NCBI RefSeq assembly: GCF_039555335.1
Contig: NC_092628.1
Span: 57,709,547 to 57,773,546, forward strand
Reading direction: 5' to 3'
Source of the DNA: Amphiura filiformis
Taxonomy: Eukaryota; Echinodermata; Ophiuroidea; Amphilepidida; Amphiuridae
Length of the DNA stretch: 64,000 bases
Positions 13,246-24,935 of this stretch are shown piece by piece. Both the position numbers and the translations under genes were made by a program. How positions within the stretch are numbered: the first letter of the stretch is position 1; each line of letters starts with the position of its first letter. A model generated the notes under the pieces. The model ran no database searches and had not been told where the DNA came from. It saw only the letters and a list, made by a program, of their open reading frames with translations.

Positions 13246-14620
13246 TATTGAAGATGATCCTTTTATTTAACCACGAAGATCGTCTTCAGTTATTGGGTGA
13301 CCCCCCCCCCCCCCAATATTTTCCTTTATCGTATTCTGTTCACAATATTTGAATTTAAGCTCATTTTGGGCTATCTAATAGTGGGGGAAAAGGGCTTTCA
13401 CCCCCCCCCCCCCCATAGGTTTATATATATAAGGGCTTTTATTGCAGATGATCCCTTGATTTAGACCATGAAGATCATCTTCAGTTAATAGCCCCCCAAT
13501 TTTTTTTTCTTTACATTATTCTGTTCACAATAATTGAATTTGAGCTCATTGTGCTATATAATAGCGAGGAAAGGGCTTTAAAAGAGCCCCCCTAAGTTTA
13601 TGTGCTATGAACATACTGACATATAACAACACATCGGGCCGTATAATAGCGGGGAAAGGGCTTTTAAAGGCCCCTACCCTATATAGGTTTACGTGATATG
13701 AGCCGTACAACATTCGATATATTCGGCTTTTATTGAAGATGATCCTTTATTTAACCACGAAGATCGTCTTCAGTTATTGGGTGACCCCCCAATATTTTCC
13801 ATTCTCTTATTCTGTTCACAATATTTGAATTTTAGCTCATTGGGCTATCTAATAGTGGGGGAAAAGGGCTTTCAACCCCCCCCTAGGTTTATATAAGGGC
13901 TTTTATTGCAGATGATCTCTTGATTTTGACCATGAAGATCAACTTCAGTTATAGCCCCCCCCCCTAATTTTTTTCTTTATCTTATTCTCTCCACAATAAT
14001 TGAATTTGAGCTCATTGTGCTATCTAATAACGAGGAAAGGGATTTTAAAAAGAGCCCCCCCCCCCTAAGTTTATGTGCTATGAACATACTGACATATAAC
14101 AACACATCGGGCCGTATAATACTATAGCGGGGGAAAGGGCTTTTAAAGGCCCCCTACCCTATATAGGTTTACATGCTATGAGCCGTACAACATTATATAT
14201 GCGGCTTTTTTATTGAAGACAATCCCTTGATTTAGTCTATGAAGATTAACTCCAGTTATTGGGTGGACCCCCAATTTTTTTTCTTTATCTTATTCTGATC
14301 ACAATATTTGAATTTCAGCGCATTGGGCTATATAATAGCGGGGAAATGGCTTTTAAAGACCCCCTACCCCATATAGGTTTACGTGCTATGAGCATAGGCC
14401 TACACAATTTGATAAAGGTTTTTTGATGATCCTTGATTTAGACCATGAAGATCATCTTCAGTTATTTGCAGGACTCCCCCCCACCCCCATCTTTTTAATC
14501 TTATTCTTTTCACAAAAATATTTGAATTTCATGTCATTTTGGGGCTATCAAAATATCGAGGGAAAGGGCTTTCAAAGATCCCTTACCAACACCGCGCCGA
14601 ATTCAATGAAGTTTTAGAAA
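13246..14620. repeat. Diverged satellite copies in inverted orientation
   Basis: At about 13,246 the polarity flips: the sequence now reads TTGAAGATGATCC, then GAAGATC, AGTTATTGGG, a C-run, TTCACAATATTTGAATTT, AGCTCATTGGGC, AATAGCGGGG, and GGTTTACGTGCTATGAGC, which is the reverse complement of the main-array monomer. Copies vary much more than in the main array. Many retain GAAGATGATC and GATCATCTTC arms about 20 bp apart, a palindrome that has decayed in the main array. Confidence 0.88.
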
Positions 14621-15155
14621 ACGCTATTAACACGTTTAAATATGCAATATTTCCTGCTCATTGCCCTCGCATTTAGGGAATAATCACAATACGTCAGGGG
14701 TACGGAGCATTTTAGGGGAGATGCGACATTTTTTGATTGACTTGAGGGGAGGGACATGAATTATTGACCTTGATAAGGGGGACATAAAATTATAGGAATG
14801 GTGAATTCAAGGTGGGGGGCATGACATCTTTTTAAAAGTATGTGTAAAGCAATTTTATGTTATGTGGACGAAGTGAGATATTGATTAAGAGCATGTATGC
14901 AATAAATAGTTCAAGCAGTGAACCTATTCATCTTAACATGCTTAAGGTGTGTAAGTAAAACCATGATTACGTCGATCTTCGTTTAAATGACAATATCTCC
15001 CAGATGCATCAACCTAGTATTATCTTCATTATCAGTAAGTTAACATATGCCCCTTTCTATTTATAGTACAAAAATATATTAATTAGCCATTTTATAGTTT
15101 TGATATATTGTTTTAAAATGTCACATATCCCGGTACCAATCATTTTGATACACTA
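14621..15155. other. Non-satellite spacer between inverted satellite blocks
   Basis: AT-rich, with no convincing coding or RNA signal. Positions 14,677-14,830 recur at 18,399-18,550 (landmarks ATAATCACAATACGTCAGGG and AGGGGAGGGACATGAATTAT), part of a larger duplicated block. Confidence 0.6.
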
Positions 15156-15912
15156 TGTATGAGCCATACAACATTCTATATATTCGGCTTTTATATTGAA
15201 GATGGTCCTTGATTTAGACCATGAAGATCATCTCCAGGTATTGGGGGGCAATTTTTTCGTTATCTTATTCTGATCAAAATATTTGAATTTCAGCTCATTG
15301 GGCTATATAATAGCGGAGGAAGGGCTTTTAAAGACCACCTACCCCATAATAGGTTTACGTGCTATGAGCCGTACAACATTCGATATATTCGGCTTTTATT
15401 GAACATGTTGAAGATGATCCTTTTATTTAACCACAAAGATCGTCTTCAGTTATTAGGGACCCCCCAATATTTTGGCCTTTATTTTATTCTGTTCACAATA
15501 TTTGAATTTCAGTTAATTCATTGGGCTATATCTAATAGTGGGAAAAGGGCTTTTAATCCCCCACCATAGGTTTATATAGCGGGCCTAAGGGCATGCAGAT
15601 GAAGTTGATTTAGACCATGAAGATCATCTTCAGTTATAGGGGACCCCCCCAATTTTTTCTGTATCTTATTCTCTCCACAATAATTGAATTTGAGCTCATT
15701 GGGCGAGGAAGGGGCTTCTAAGTTTATGTGCTATGAACATACTGATATATGGGGTTTTTTTTGCAGATGAGCCCTTGATTTAGACAATGAAGATCATCTG
15801 CAGTTATTGGGTGGACCCACTCAATTTTTTTTTTTTTATCTTATTCTGATCACAATATTTGAATTTCAGCTCATTGTGCTATCTAATAGCGGGGAAAGGG
15901 CTTTTAAAGATC
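15156..15912. repeat. Diverged inverted-orientation satellite copies
   Basis: Shows the same landmarks as 13,246-14,620, including TATATTCGGCTTTTATATTGAAG, TTTGAATTTCAGCTCATTGG and GGTTTACGTGCTATGAGCCG. The copies are short, deleted and irregular, as expected at the eroding edge of an array. Confidence 0.8.
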
Positions 15913-15919
15913 CCTACCC

Positions 15920-16347
15920 TAAAGCCATGATTTTTCCGTGTTACAAAATTTAAATTCCGTGTTACAAATTGGACGATTCCGTGATTTTCCGTTTTACATT
16001 ATAAAGCACTGAAAAGTGCATACATTCCCATACAAGCATGTTTGTAGTCTCCCTCAACATCCCCATTAAAATTAAGCATCATCAATTGTCTTGTGTGTAC
16101 TTCCGATAGCTGTATCGGACAGAATCTTGCATCGTAGGCCTAGAATAAATGCTAGAATGGATTGTTTAATGGTTGATTACTGCTAAATTATCACTTTTCT
16201 TTGTTTTTTTTGCAAATCAACACAAAAGTTAGACAGTTTACACAGATTTTCACTACTTTGTGGCATTTTCAAATTTCCGTGAGCAAACCCCGAATTCCGT
16301 GATTTTTTCCGTCAATTTTTCCGTATCACGAAGAAATCATGGCTTTA
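15920..16347. mobile_element. 428-bp non-autonomous TIR transposon with 7-bp TSD
   Basis: The ends are inverted: TAAAGCCATGATTTTTCCG on the left and AAATCATGGCTTTA on the right, with matching subterminal sequence containing many TTCCGTG words. CCTACCC flanks both sides (15,913-15,919 and 16,348-16,354). Removing the element and one CCTACCC restores the satellite motif CCCTACCCCATATAGG, which confirms insertion into a pre-existing satellite copy. No transposase frame is visible. Subterminal repeats resemble hAT-type elements, but hAT duplications are usually 8 bp, so the superfamily is open. Confidence 0.85.
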
Positions 16348-16354
16348 CCTACCC

Positions 16355-17072
16355 CATATAGGTTTACGTGCTATGAGCCATACAACATTCGATATAGTCG
16401 GCTTTTATATTGAAGATGGTCCCTTGATTTAGACCATTAAGATCATCTCCAGTTATTGGGTGGACCCCAATTTTTTTTTTATCTTATTGAATATTCTGAT
16501 CACAAAATTTGAATTTCAGCTCATTGGACTATATAATAGCGGGGGAAAAGGCTTTTAAAGACCCCCTACCCATATAGCTTTACGTGATATGAGCCGTACA
16601 ACATTCGATATATTCGGCTTTTATTGAAGATGATCCTTTTATTTAACCACGAAGATCGTCTTCAGTTATTGGGTGACCCCCCCCCCCCCCAATATTTTCC
16701 TTTATCTTATTCTGTTCACAATATTTGAATTTTAGCTCATTGGGCTATCTAATAGTGGGGGAAAAGGGCTTTTAACCCCCCCCCCTAGGTTTATATAAGG
16801 GCTTTTATTGCAGATGATCCCTTGATTTAGACCATCATCATCTTCAGTTATCCCCCCCATTTTTTTCTTTACAATATTCTGTTCACAATAATTGAATTTG
16901 AGCTCATTGTGCTATCTAATAGCGAGGAAAGGGCTTTTAAAAAGAGCCCCCCCCCCCTAAGTTTATGTGCTATGAACATACTGACATATAACAACACATC
17001 GGGCCGTATAATAGCGGGGGAAAGGGCTTTTAAAGGCCCCTACCCTATATAGGTTTACATGCTATGAGCCGT
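16355..17072. repeat. Diverged inverted-orientation satellite copies
   Basis: Continues the satellite interrupted at 15,920. From about 16,624 it parallels 13,735 onward (TGATCCTTTTATTTAACC, long C-runs, then ACATACTGACATATAACAAC), so it is the second copy of a duplicated block offset by about 2.89 kb. Confidence 0.82.
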
Positions 17073-18041
17073 TGTGATGTGCCCTGAGTAATTTAATTTG
17101 ATGATTTATCTCTGTGTATTTTAGGGATTCCCCTTTCTTGCATCAACTTGATCAAAAACAAATTGAATCATTTCTAATTTTGGATCATATGGTAATACCC
17201 CTAGAGATTGTAAATTGAAGATGATGTCACGGGATTCCCCTCAGGAAATGATGTCATGTGAAAGGTTAATGTTATAATTAAGACTTGGGAATTTCCCAGA
17301 CTGCAGGATAGTGTGAAGGTAGTAATAGCCTATTGATAGAATGGGGTTTTTCCCATTGCTTGATATAATTATAAGAAAATGTAAACACAATTATTGTCAC
17401 AGTTGATAGTGTTGATCTGAGCTAGCTAGCTAATATGCTTACAGTCCAATTCCTTCAAAGAAAGGAAATTGCAAACCAGAAATATTTTATGTAGTGAAAG
17501 TACTACTATTTGCCAGTGTTGTCGGAGAAGATCTAGAATACGTCAAAGAACGTCCTTCTTCCAAGAAAGGAATATATATTCTTCTGTCGACTTGCTGAAG
17601 TCTGGTGTTTTGATTCAACACAACTGTCAAAATAAGTGGGGACAACTGCATCGCAAGGAGATAACGGCAAGGAGAAAGCAACACCATTTTTGTGTGAGGA
17701 TTTCATACACAAGGATATTTATAAACTCAAGTGTACACTGGACTTCGCTGATTTTCGCAGGACAAGTGAACAAGGATATATTACATCATCGTCCAGAACA
17801 TTGCAAGAACTTTATGATCACCAGGAAGAAGAATGCTGGCTAAGTACTAAATAGTTAAAGAGTGATTATATTTGATTATTGTGTATGTACATTTGTTGTC
17901 ATATATTGTACCAATCATAACGTGCTTTCAATTAAAGACTTAGATTTTGTTGGCTTAACCAACCAGTGTATTTGTGTTGTGCATTCGTGTGAGTTCGGGT
18001 AAAAGGTGATTTTGGCCTTGAGTCAAGTACGACTCGTAACA
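17073..18041 (+). mobile_element. Probable solo LTR (969 bp, TG...CA, CCGT target duplication)
   Basis: The segment begins TGTGATGTG and ends CTCGTAACA, with CCGT on both sides (17,069-17,072 and 18,042-18,045). Excising it rejoins the satellite word GAGCCGTACAACATT, so the boundaries are well supported. TG...CA ends with a 4-bp duplication fit an LTR retrotransposon (for example Ty3-like) reduced to one LTR. CAATTAAAGACTT near 17,930 could be a polyadenylation region and would set the orientation. The 124-codon frame at 17,469-17,843 resembles no domain I recognise. A single-copy DNA element with these ends is the alternative. Confidence 0.72.
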
Positions 18042-18045
18042 CCGT

Positions 18046-18560
18046 ACAACATTATATATTCGGTTTTTTTATTGAAGACAATCCCTTGATTTAGTCTATG
18101 AAGATTAACTCCAGTTATTGGGGGACCCCCCAATTTTTTTTAAATCTTATTCTGATCACAATATTTGAATTTCAGCTCATTGGGCTATATAATAATGGGG
18201 AAATGGCTTTTAAAGACCCCTACCCCATATAGGTTTACGTGCTATGAGTATAGGCCTACACAATTTGATAAAGGGTTTTTTTGAATTTTGATTATCCTTG
18301 ATTTAGACCATGAAGATCATCTTCAGTTATTTGCGGGACTCCCCCCCCCCCACCCCATCTTTTTAATCTTATTCTTTTCACAAAAATATTTGAAATTTAG
18401 GGAATAATCACAATACGTCAGGGGTATGGAGCATTTTAGGGAGATGCGACATTTTTGATTGACTTGAGGGGAGGGACATGAATTATTGCCCTTAATAGGG
18501 GGACATAAAATTATAGGAATGGTAAATTCAAGGTGGGGCATGACATTTTCTCTTTGATGG
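18046..18560. repeat. Last inverted satellite copies and duplicated flank
   Basis: 18,046-18,398 matches 14,187-14,540 and 18,399-18,550 matches 14,677-14,830. About 140 bp present in the first copy (14,540-14,676) is missing here. This is the right edge of the satellite domain. Confidence 0.8.
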
Positions 18561-19848
18561 GGGGGGTTGCGAAATTCGTGTGCGAAAATATAGTGAAAAT
18601 CCTAAAATTATAAATCCGAAAATTATAATATTAAAATATAATCATATTATTATTATGTTTATGTTTATTTTTTTCATGATTTTTTTTTCCTATTTTGTTG
18701 GTTGTTGGTAACTAAACAAAACCAATGATTTTCGATTTTTAGCCTCAAAATCAACAATCAAGTCATTCAATAGGCATGTTCAGTATTAATTTTTGAGCTT
18801 GTTGGCGCAACATTAGATCCTATAGGGCTATTATTATGCAATTTAACGTATTAATTTAATTTTGTTTTAGTTTGTTTTGTTTTTGTTTCTATCAACAACA
18901 CATTTAAAGAACCACCGTCCCACTTAACCCAAGTGGATTTGTTTGGGGTAAGTGAGATTACATTAATTTGCATAAGCCTATTTTCATCATGGTTTTCTGC
19001 TATCAGGCTTGTAAAAAGCATTCTTTTTTAAATAACAATAAATAATTTAAATATACTTTATATTATCTCTCAATTTGTTCATAATTCTCAACAAAGATCT
19101 TCAAATATTTGTAGCACTTCCACAAACGTGTACATCAACTCCAAAACTGTTTTAGTGTTTAGCCTATTGAACCTGGAAATAATATGTGTTATGAACTCCC
19201 CTCGAACTCCCATCGCGTACGCGTTGTGTGGAAGTTTGTGCCGGAGCTTGCCGATCAGAATCAAATGTGGCATTGTTCGAATGGAATAAGTGCACCCAAT
19301 AGTTTTCCTATAAATTGATTATCGCAAGTGATCACTGGGCTGGGCTTACTTCACACGAGTAGTATTTTCGCCCGGAGTTTTCGACCTTGGTAAGACAAGA
19401 AAAGAAGGATGTTTTTATTTTATTTTCTGCTATAGCTTGTAAAACATGTCGTGGAATACGTAGTAATCAAATTTTATCATTAAATTAGCAAATATGAGCT
19501 AAAAGTCATTGAATTATATTGTGCACAATCTCGAAGAGGTGACAATGGTGACGAATTTTGCACTAGCGTACTACTGTATAAGAAATTTCACTTGAATGAA
19601 TTGAACACAGCCTAACATAGCATGACGACGATTTTTTACGTACACTGCGTTATGTACGCCAGCACGTATGACTGTGTGTGTATAACGCGGAAGTGAATCC
19701 AACCATCATTTAAAAATATTCATAATGCATGCGACTAATGCCAGATCAACGGCACACAGTTGATGCACTCATGATCGTGATTGGTTAGTTTTTTAATTAT
19801 GGTATGCGCATTATGATCGCGGTCGAATCATGTACAGCTGTCAGCGGC
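18561..19848. other. Gene-free AT-rich stretch
   Basis: Long A/T runs and no supported coding frame, RNA gene or TIR pair. The open frames present are short and lack splice or domain support. Confidence 0.5.
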
Positions 19849-20225
19849 GTACCGTGACTGCTCCTACCCGGGGGCTGCAGAAAAGGTAAATTTTGTCGCC
19901 CCTTGAACAATGAACATCAACAGCCCGAATAGGTTGACCCAATTTTTTTTTTGATGGTTTGAAAAAGTGAAGAGCAAAAAGAAGGGGAAAAAAGGGATTA
20001 TAAGCGCTAGCAACCTTAAAGCTAAAAATCTAGTTGCTAAACAGGCTTTGAAGAGTAAAGAAGTAGAAGTATAGGCCTACCGGTATGTAGATGTAGGCCT
20101 ATATATATATAGTTAAAAAAATTTGAATCTAGCAATCATAATTTTTACTCCCTTTTTCCTTTTTTCTTTATTTTTTGCTGCCCCTTCTTCCACACTTTTA
20201 CCCTGGGGCTCGTATCCCCAAAACA
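19849..20225 (+). repeat. Interspersed repeat starting GCGGCGTACCGTG
   Basis: The same order of motifs occurs at 47,742-48,030: GGCGTACCGTG, CTCCTACC plus a G-run, GGTTTGAAAAAGTGAAGAG, TTTTGCTGCCCC, TTTTACCC and GGGGCTCG. The start resembles the CAGTGGCGTA ends of the hAT-like elements at 39,236 and 61,751. No right TIR is visible. Confidence 0.65.
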
Positions 20226-22322
20226 TCCCTGTAAAGAAACAAAAAAAACAACCCAAAAATGCATGGTTGTTAAATGCTGTGTTCATTCAAGAAAGTTCTA
20301 GTATAGTAGTGGTACAATGTAGGTAGTACATACTACATTTAGTTCACCACATCAGACATATGGCTCAAAATGTGTATTTGTGACCACTGTTCATTTATTT
20401 TTTGTATCTGTGTGACTGATCTGTCCAATCACCATGACCAAATCACTTGCATAGGTGGCGGGGTTATATTCACGGTTAAATATTAGATTCACGGTTAAAT
20501 ATTAGTGACATTTGAATATTGAATTGCAATATTGAATGAGTACCGGGTACAGTAGTGATGATCATAAAATTTTATCAAAGATGTACATTTATTTCACATG
20601 AAAATTATTTTGCTTTAAAAGGTGATTATTTTTTTTAAAATAAGGGGTCTTGAACCATGGGCAATTATGTCTCTTCAAATTCTGCATTTTTCTGCGTGGC
20701 CATCATTATGACTTGCTGTACAAAAAAGCAAGTACAGGGTAATGCATAAATTTTCACCGCAGGGATCCATCACTGCATGATAACTTCTGTATGGTCACTT
20801 TTTTTGCCTTCAATCAAGTTTCGGGAGTCCAGTTTCAAATTTTTGCATTTCTCATGGGGAGTATACAGTTAAGCCATTTACTTTGGTCGCAACTTTTGAG
20901 TTGAAAGAGGCCCTCTATAATAAGCAATGTAGGCATGCCATGATTTTAAGCTGATTGTTTTTCGTATTTTGAAATCTGTGGGCGTTTTAATGATCCTGAG
21001 ATTTCCGGTCAATTTTTTTATAGCCGTGTCACATGTGTGACTCATGTTGTGGGAACCAGCCCCAGTAACCAGCCAAACTGCAGAATAAAATAATTCAACG
21101 CTCACGATGTGGACCTTGGATCTATGTCTGCATCTGTTAGCTACATGTACATGTACTGTGTAATCTCTTAAAGACCCATCCAGTTGACCAGGCAAACTTA
21201 CAAGGGCAACCCAATTAAAGTACCATAGGCTTAAAATATAATCAAGACAATGTTCACCTCTATACCATCCAAACTTTACACAGCTCCCAACTTAATGTGT
21301 TTTCCAGATATTTGGAGCGACCTTTAAGGATGTCCAACACAGGATAGGAAATATATAGAGATTAATTTTCGCCAAAGTTGACCTTTCTAGGCGAGTTGAC
21401 CAAGCTTTTTGTGCGCAATATGATAAAAGACAGTAAGTAAGCATATATGTGCAACATTGAATTGGTGAACTTTGGGAGGCTGATGAGGGTTCAGAAACAT
21501 TTGCTTCTGAGCCAAATTCTTCACTGTGTAAAATCAGACCTCTTGTCTACTGAGGTTGTGAAAAAAAAGATGTGTTGTCACACACACAAATTTTATATTT
21601 CAAATATTGTTTTGAAACGTAAATTTTACTAACTAGTACTAGTTGATTCCATTTAGAGTTAAAGGCTCAAGCCCATGAAAATATCAAAGATATGCCTATT
21701 TCTTGTGAGTTATTTTCATTGTCTGTTTGGCATAGTCTTATTTCATCCTAATCAAAATGAGGACAATGTCATAAAAATGAGTATCAGTATACATTGCTTT
21801 TTTTAAATAACAGATTAAGTTCTACTTTCTACACCAAATTTCACTCCAGAAAAGTCTCTTTTGTTGAAAAATCTTAAAACTTCATACATGTTCATGTACG
21901 GTATTTGATAAATTGTAGTCTCCAAAGGGCTACCACCTACCAGTACCATAGTTTATCAGTACCAAATAGGCATGCCTCATAAAAGTGCACAATCTGCACA
22001 TCGCAAACAATTTCCAATATTCTACTGATCATGTACCATTTTTTTAAAGTCAGAGTGTAAACACATTGTATTATGCAGTTAGTTACAAAACTGCAAACAT
22101 GCATTTAGGTCCTAAGACCATTACAAATTGATCGTACATACATTGTAGCATAGTAACATTTTTGTGTTCTTTTTGCATGAATGCTTGAACGTTTTAAAGA
22201 ATTCCATGTTCCAAATGTATTGGGTCACATTCCTTTAAAGTTACCGGTACAAGTTTGATGCATTTCTTTTATTTGGTCTGATATCTTTCATTTATGACTT
22301 TAAATGTGTTTTACTTTTACAG
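20226..22322. other. Upstream region / 5' intron of BTB-Kelch gene 1
   Basis: No recognisable gene. Because the BTB exon begins at a splice acceptor (AG at 22,321-22,322), at least one upstream exon must exist, probably 5' untranslated, but it cannot be placed. No promoter element is convincing. Confidence 0.5.
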
Positions 22323-22995
22323 TTATACTTGAGCACACCATGTTTCGTAAATCAGCTAAAAATGTGTTTACTCTTGGCTCGAAGATGCAAGGCCATGACA
22401 ATGAAGCAATGAACCACTCGTACCCGGGCCAGCTGTCACAAGCTTTAAATGATCTTAGAGAAGAAAACCAATTGTGCGACATCATTATCAATGTTGGTGG
22501 TAGAGCTTTCAATGCTCACAAGGCTGTCCTGGCCGCATCAAGCAGTTACTACAAGGCCATGTTTACATCAGGGTTCAAAGAAAGTACTGAGAAAGAAATC
22601 AATATTGAAGGCAATCCTGGTATTTTCAAAGTGTTGATTCACTATGCTTACACTGGGGTACTGAAGATGTCACCCAGAACGGCTTTTGATGTGCTTGATA
22701 TGGCATGCTATATGCAGTTTACACATGTCTACAAAACGTGTGCAACTTTTATAGAAGGGTGTTTGAAAGCGAAATGTAAAAACAATCAGATTCCAGCCGG
22801 TGATGCCTTTAGGATATACCTGCTAGCAAAGAATCATGATCACTTGGAAGAGTTGGCAACAGCGGCAGTGAAATTCATGGAAGATAATGTGCAGCAGTTG
22901 AAAAGATCAGAGGTGTTTCTACAGAATGCTAGTGTGTCATTTTGGAGAGCTTTCTGTGCCGAGAAGAACTAGCTACTGCAAGTGGGGAGAAGCAG
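22323..22995 (+). CDS. BTB-Kelch gene 1, exon with BTB domain and start of BACK
   Basis: Encodes the BTB/POZ domain of a Kelch-like protein; this family usually dimerises through BTB and recruits Cullin-3. The exon lies between TTACTTTTACAG and a strong donor, CAG|GTAAAG. Candidate starts are ATG 22,340 and ATG 22,385; the second aligns with the only plausible start in gene 2. From 22,340, BTB covers about residues 35-145 (LCDIIINVGGRAFNAHKAVL, YYKAMFTSGFKES, VLIHYAYTG), followed by early BACK helices. Anomaly: the frame ends at TAG 22,970-22,972, while the last 27 bases, in the frame that joins the next exon, read LATASGEKQ, which is typical of BACK. A missing T in a T-run near 22,931-22,934 (gene 2 has TTCTTGG) would explain it. 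As written, the product is a 195-210-residue BTB-only protein. The domain is certain; an intact gene is not. Confidence 0.88.
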
Positions 22996-23784
22996 GTAAA
23001 GAATATTGTTTGAAAATATGAAAATGCTGAGTTTAAAACAACCCAAAAGTTTGATGACTTTCTATAAGCATTAGGGGAAGGGGCCAAGACGTTTTGTAAA
23101 AACAAAGTTAAAATATCAGTAAAACATGATTTTTTTCACTTTCCCACTTATTTTAGGGAGCAGATTCATTTATAGGATGGTATCAAACTTTTGGTTTGTA
23201 CCTTGAGTTAATTTAAGGCTGGTCAAGTGCTCATGCCATTCAAATTATTTTTAAAAAAACTGACATTATTGTTGAGCAGGATCCATGAATCATCAGCTGT
23301 ATGAATAAAAGGTGATCAATACAGCAGCAAATCAGTGAAAGTAATTGATTCATGCAGAGGTTTTTTTGCAAGAGTGCTACAAAGTCATACCCATTGCATT
23401 TCTGTTGGTAAAATGGGCACATCATGATCCAAAGCCTCATCCCCCATCCCCCACTTATTCCAAATATGTTAAGATTTTTATGCTATCAGAAACCCAGGAC
23501 TACAAAATGTTTTTGCACATAAACTTTCTTGTAGATTTGGTCATTTGACAAAAAACATCATCAATTTTTTATTGTCTGTCTGTAACATGGTGGCCTGTAA
23601 CTCACAAATCCAATGTCTGAATCAACTTAAATTTTGGAAATTAAATTTTTTGTAGACATCTTTTGAACTACCATAAAAAGAGGATGCTAGAATCACGTAA
23701 TGCTGGGCTACTTCAAGGTAATATACACCAAACAAATTTACATACGTATAATACATTTTCAGCAATTTTTTTTTTCAATATTAG
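22996..23784 (+). other. Intron 1 of BTB-Kelch gene 1
   Basis: GT at 22,996 and AG at 23,783-23,784. It contains a repeat copy at 23,421-23,700 (ATCATGATCC...GAATCACGTA, related to 31,016-31,339). At 789 bp it is about 1.9 kb shorter than the same intron in gene 2. Confidence 0.8.
23421..23700. mobile_element. MITE-like repeat, family of 31,016
   Basis: Shares with 31,016-31,339 the ends TGATCC/GATCACG and the internal words GCCTCATCCCCC, AGATTTTTA, TTTTGGAAAT and AAAAAGAGGATGCTAG. The two copies are clearly diverged. Confidence 0.7.
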
Positions 23785-24042
23785 GTGTTGGAGTTAGTCA
23801 TCAACTGGTTGAAGCAGGACTGGGAGACCAGACATACACATGCACACAGCCTCTTGTCAAAGGTTCGACTTGGTCTTGTAACACCAGAACATCTGACTGA
23901 GTTGGTTACTAAGGACATACTGGAAAAGCCAGAGTGCAAAGCTCTAGTTGATGAAGTACTGCAACTACGTACATCAAGTCAGTCTGTCACCACGTTGTCA
24001 CTCAAGTCACCACAGTTATTTGCAACCAGAAGCACCATTACA
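23785..24042 (+). CDS. BTB-Kelch gene 1, BACK exon
   Basis: An 86-codon phase-0 exon between CAATATTAG and the donor ACA|GTAAGT. It encodes the second half of the BACK domain, the helical linker between BTB and Kelch: VLELVINWLKQDW, LLSKVRLGLVTPEHL and KPECKALVDEVLQL match the family pattern of E..V..AV..W, LL..VRLPL and C..L..EA. The first 201 nt (to 23,985) differ from the gene 2 exon (53,628-53,828) at one synonymous site, while the last 57 nt and the flanking introns have diverged clearly. Confidence 0.93.
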
Positions 24043-24935
24043 GTAAGTTATCATGGCTGAGGTGACAAAACCATATATCTATAAAAAGTAAAATGTTCAG
24101 GAGAGAAAAAACATGGTTATCTTGTAATGGGGTAACTGTAGCATTAATTACTGCCTTCTTATGTCAAGAAACAGTGTTTATATGCAATTTGCAACAGTAA
24201 TGACGGAAATAACTGAATGCAAAAAAAAGATGCGAGTTACATGGTTTTGATTTTTTTGAGATGCAAGGTTTTTGCACCACACTTATAATAACATTCATTA
24301 TGCTATTGGCCGAAATTTTGTACATGTACTGATAAAACCTCATAACACCATATAATATACAAGGTTTTATCAGTACAATTTTGTAAATGACTGGGTGTAT
24401 TTTTGCAGATTGACATTGCTATATATACATATAGCTACAAAATCAGTAAAAAATCTCATTTTTATCAAAAATTGAGATACAAGATTTTGTCGCTCCAGCG
24501 ATGTTATAGTCACTATGTACTTCCCCTTAATCAATAATGGAGTGAGAGGACAAAGCGCAAAAATGCTTAAATATGTGCTGATATCAAAATATTCAAGTGA
24601 TATTAAACAGATTTTGGCACAAAGTTTGAACATTCTACTAACTTTGAAATTGTGACTGTGGCATGGATTTGGGTGACAGTTTACCCATGTCAATGTCTTG
24701 TTTACATATCTCACTTGGCCAGGTTTTTGTTAAAGGTTACTACCTCATTTCCAAAGGGACTTCATAGCAACAGTGAAATAATACAAATATTCAGATCATA
24801 CTTACATTCCTTGGGAGCCCACCAAGGCCCTACATTGTTTTGGTCAAATTGGCTAATGAACTGTTTGCTCCTCTGGTGTCTGCTTGTTTTACATACATGT
24901 TCAGTGTTATCATACTACTATGTTTATCATTTCAG
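24043..24935 (+). other. Intron 2 of BTB-Kelch gene 1
   Basis: Ends in TTTATCATTTCAG. It contains an inverted repeat at 24,316-24,387: TGTACTGATAAAACCT pairs with AGGTTTTATCAGTAC around a loop of about 20 bases, probably a small foldback element. Confidence 0.8.

Noticed and set aside
17469..17843. 124-codon plus-strand frame as a gene
   Set aside because: It lies wholly inside the probable solo LTR, shows no domain, and is overlapped by other frames of similar quality.
20878..21195. 105-codon minus-strand frame
   Set aside because: No recognisable domain, no splice or start support, and low-complexity neighbours.
24840..24935. Extension of the Kelch frame upstream of 24,936
   Set aside because: The frame is open, but a clear TTTATCATTTCAG acceptor at the same place in all three Kelch copies marks the exon start.
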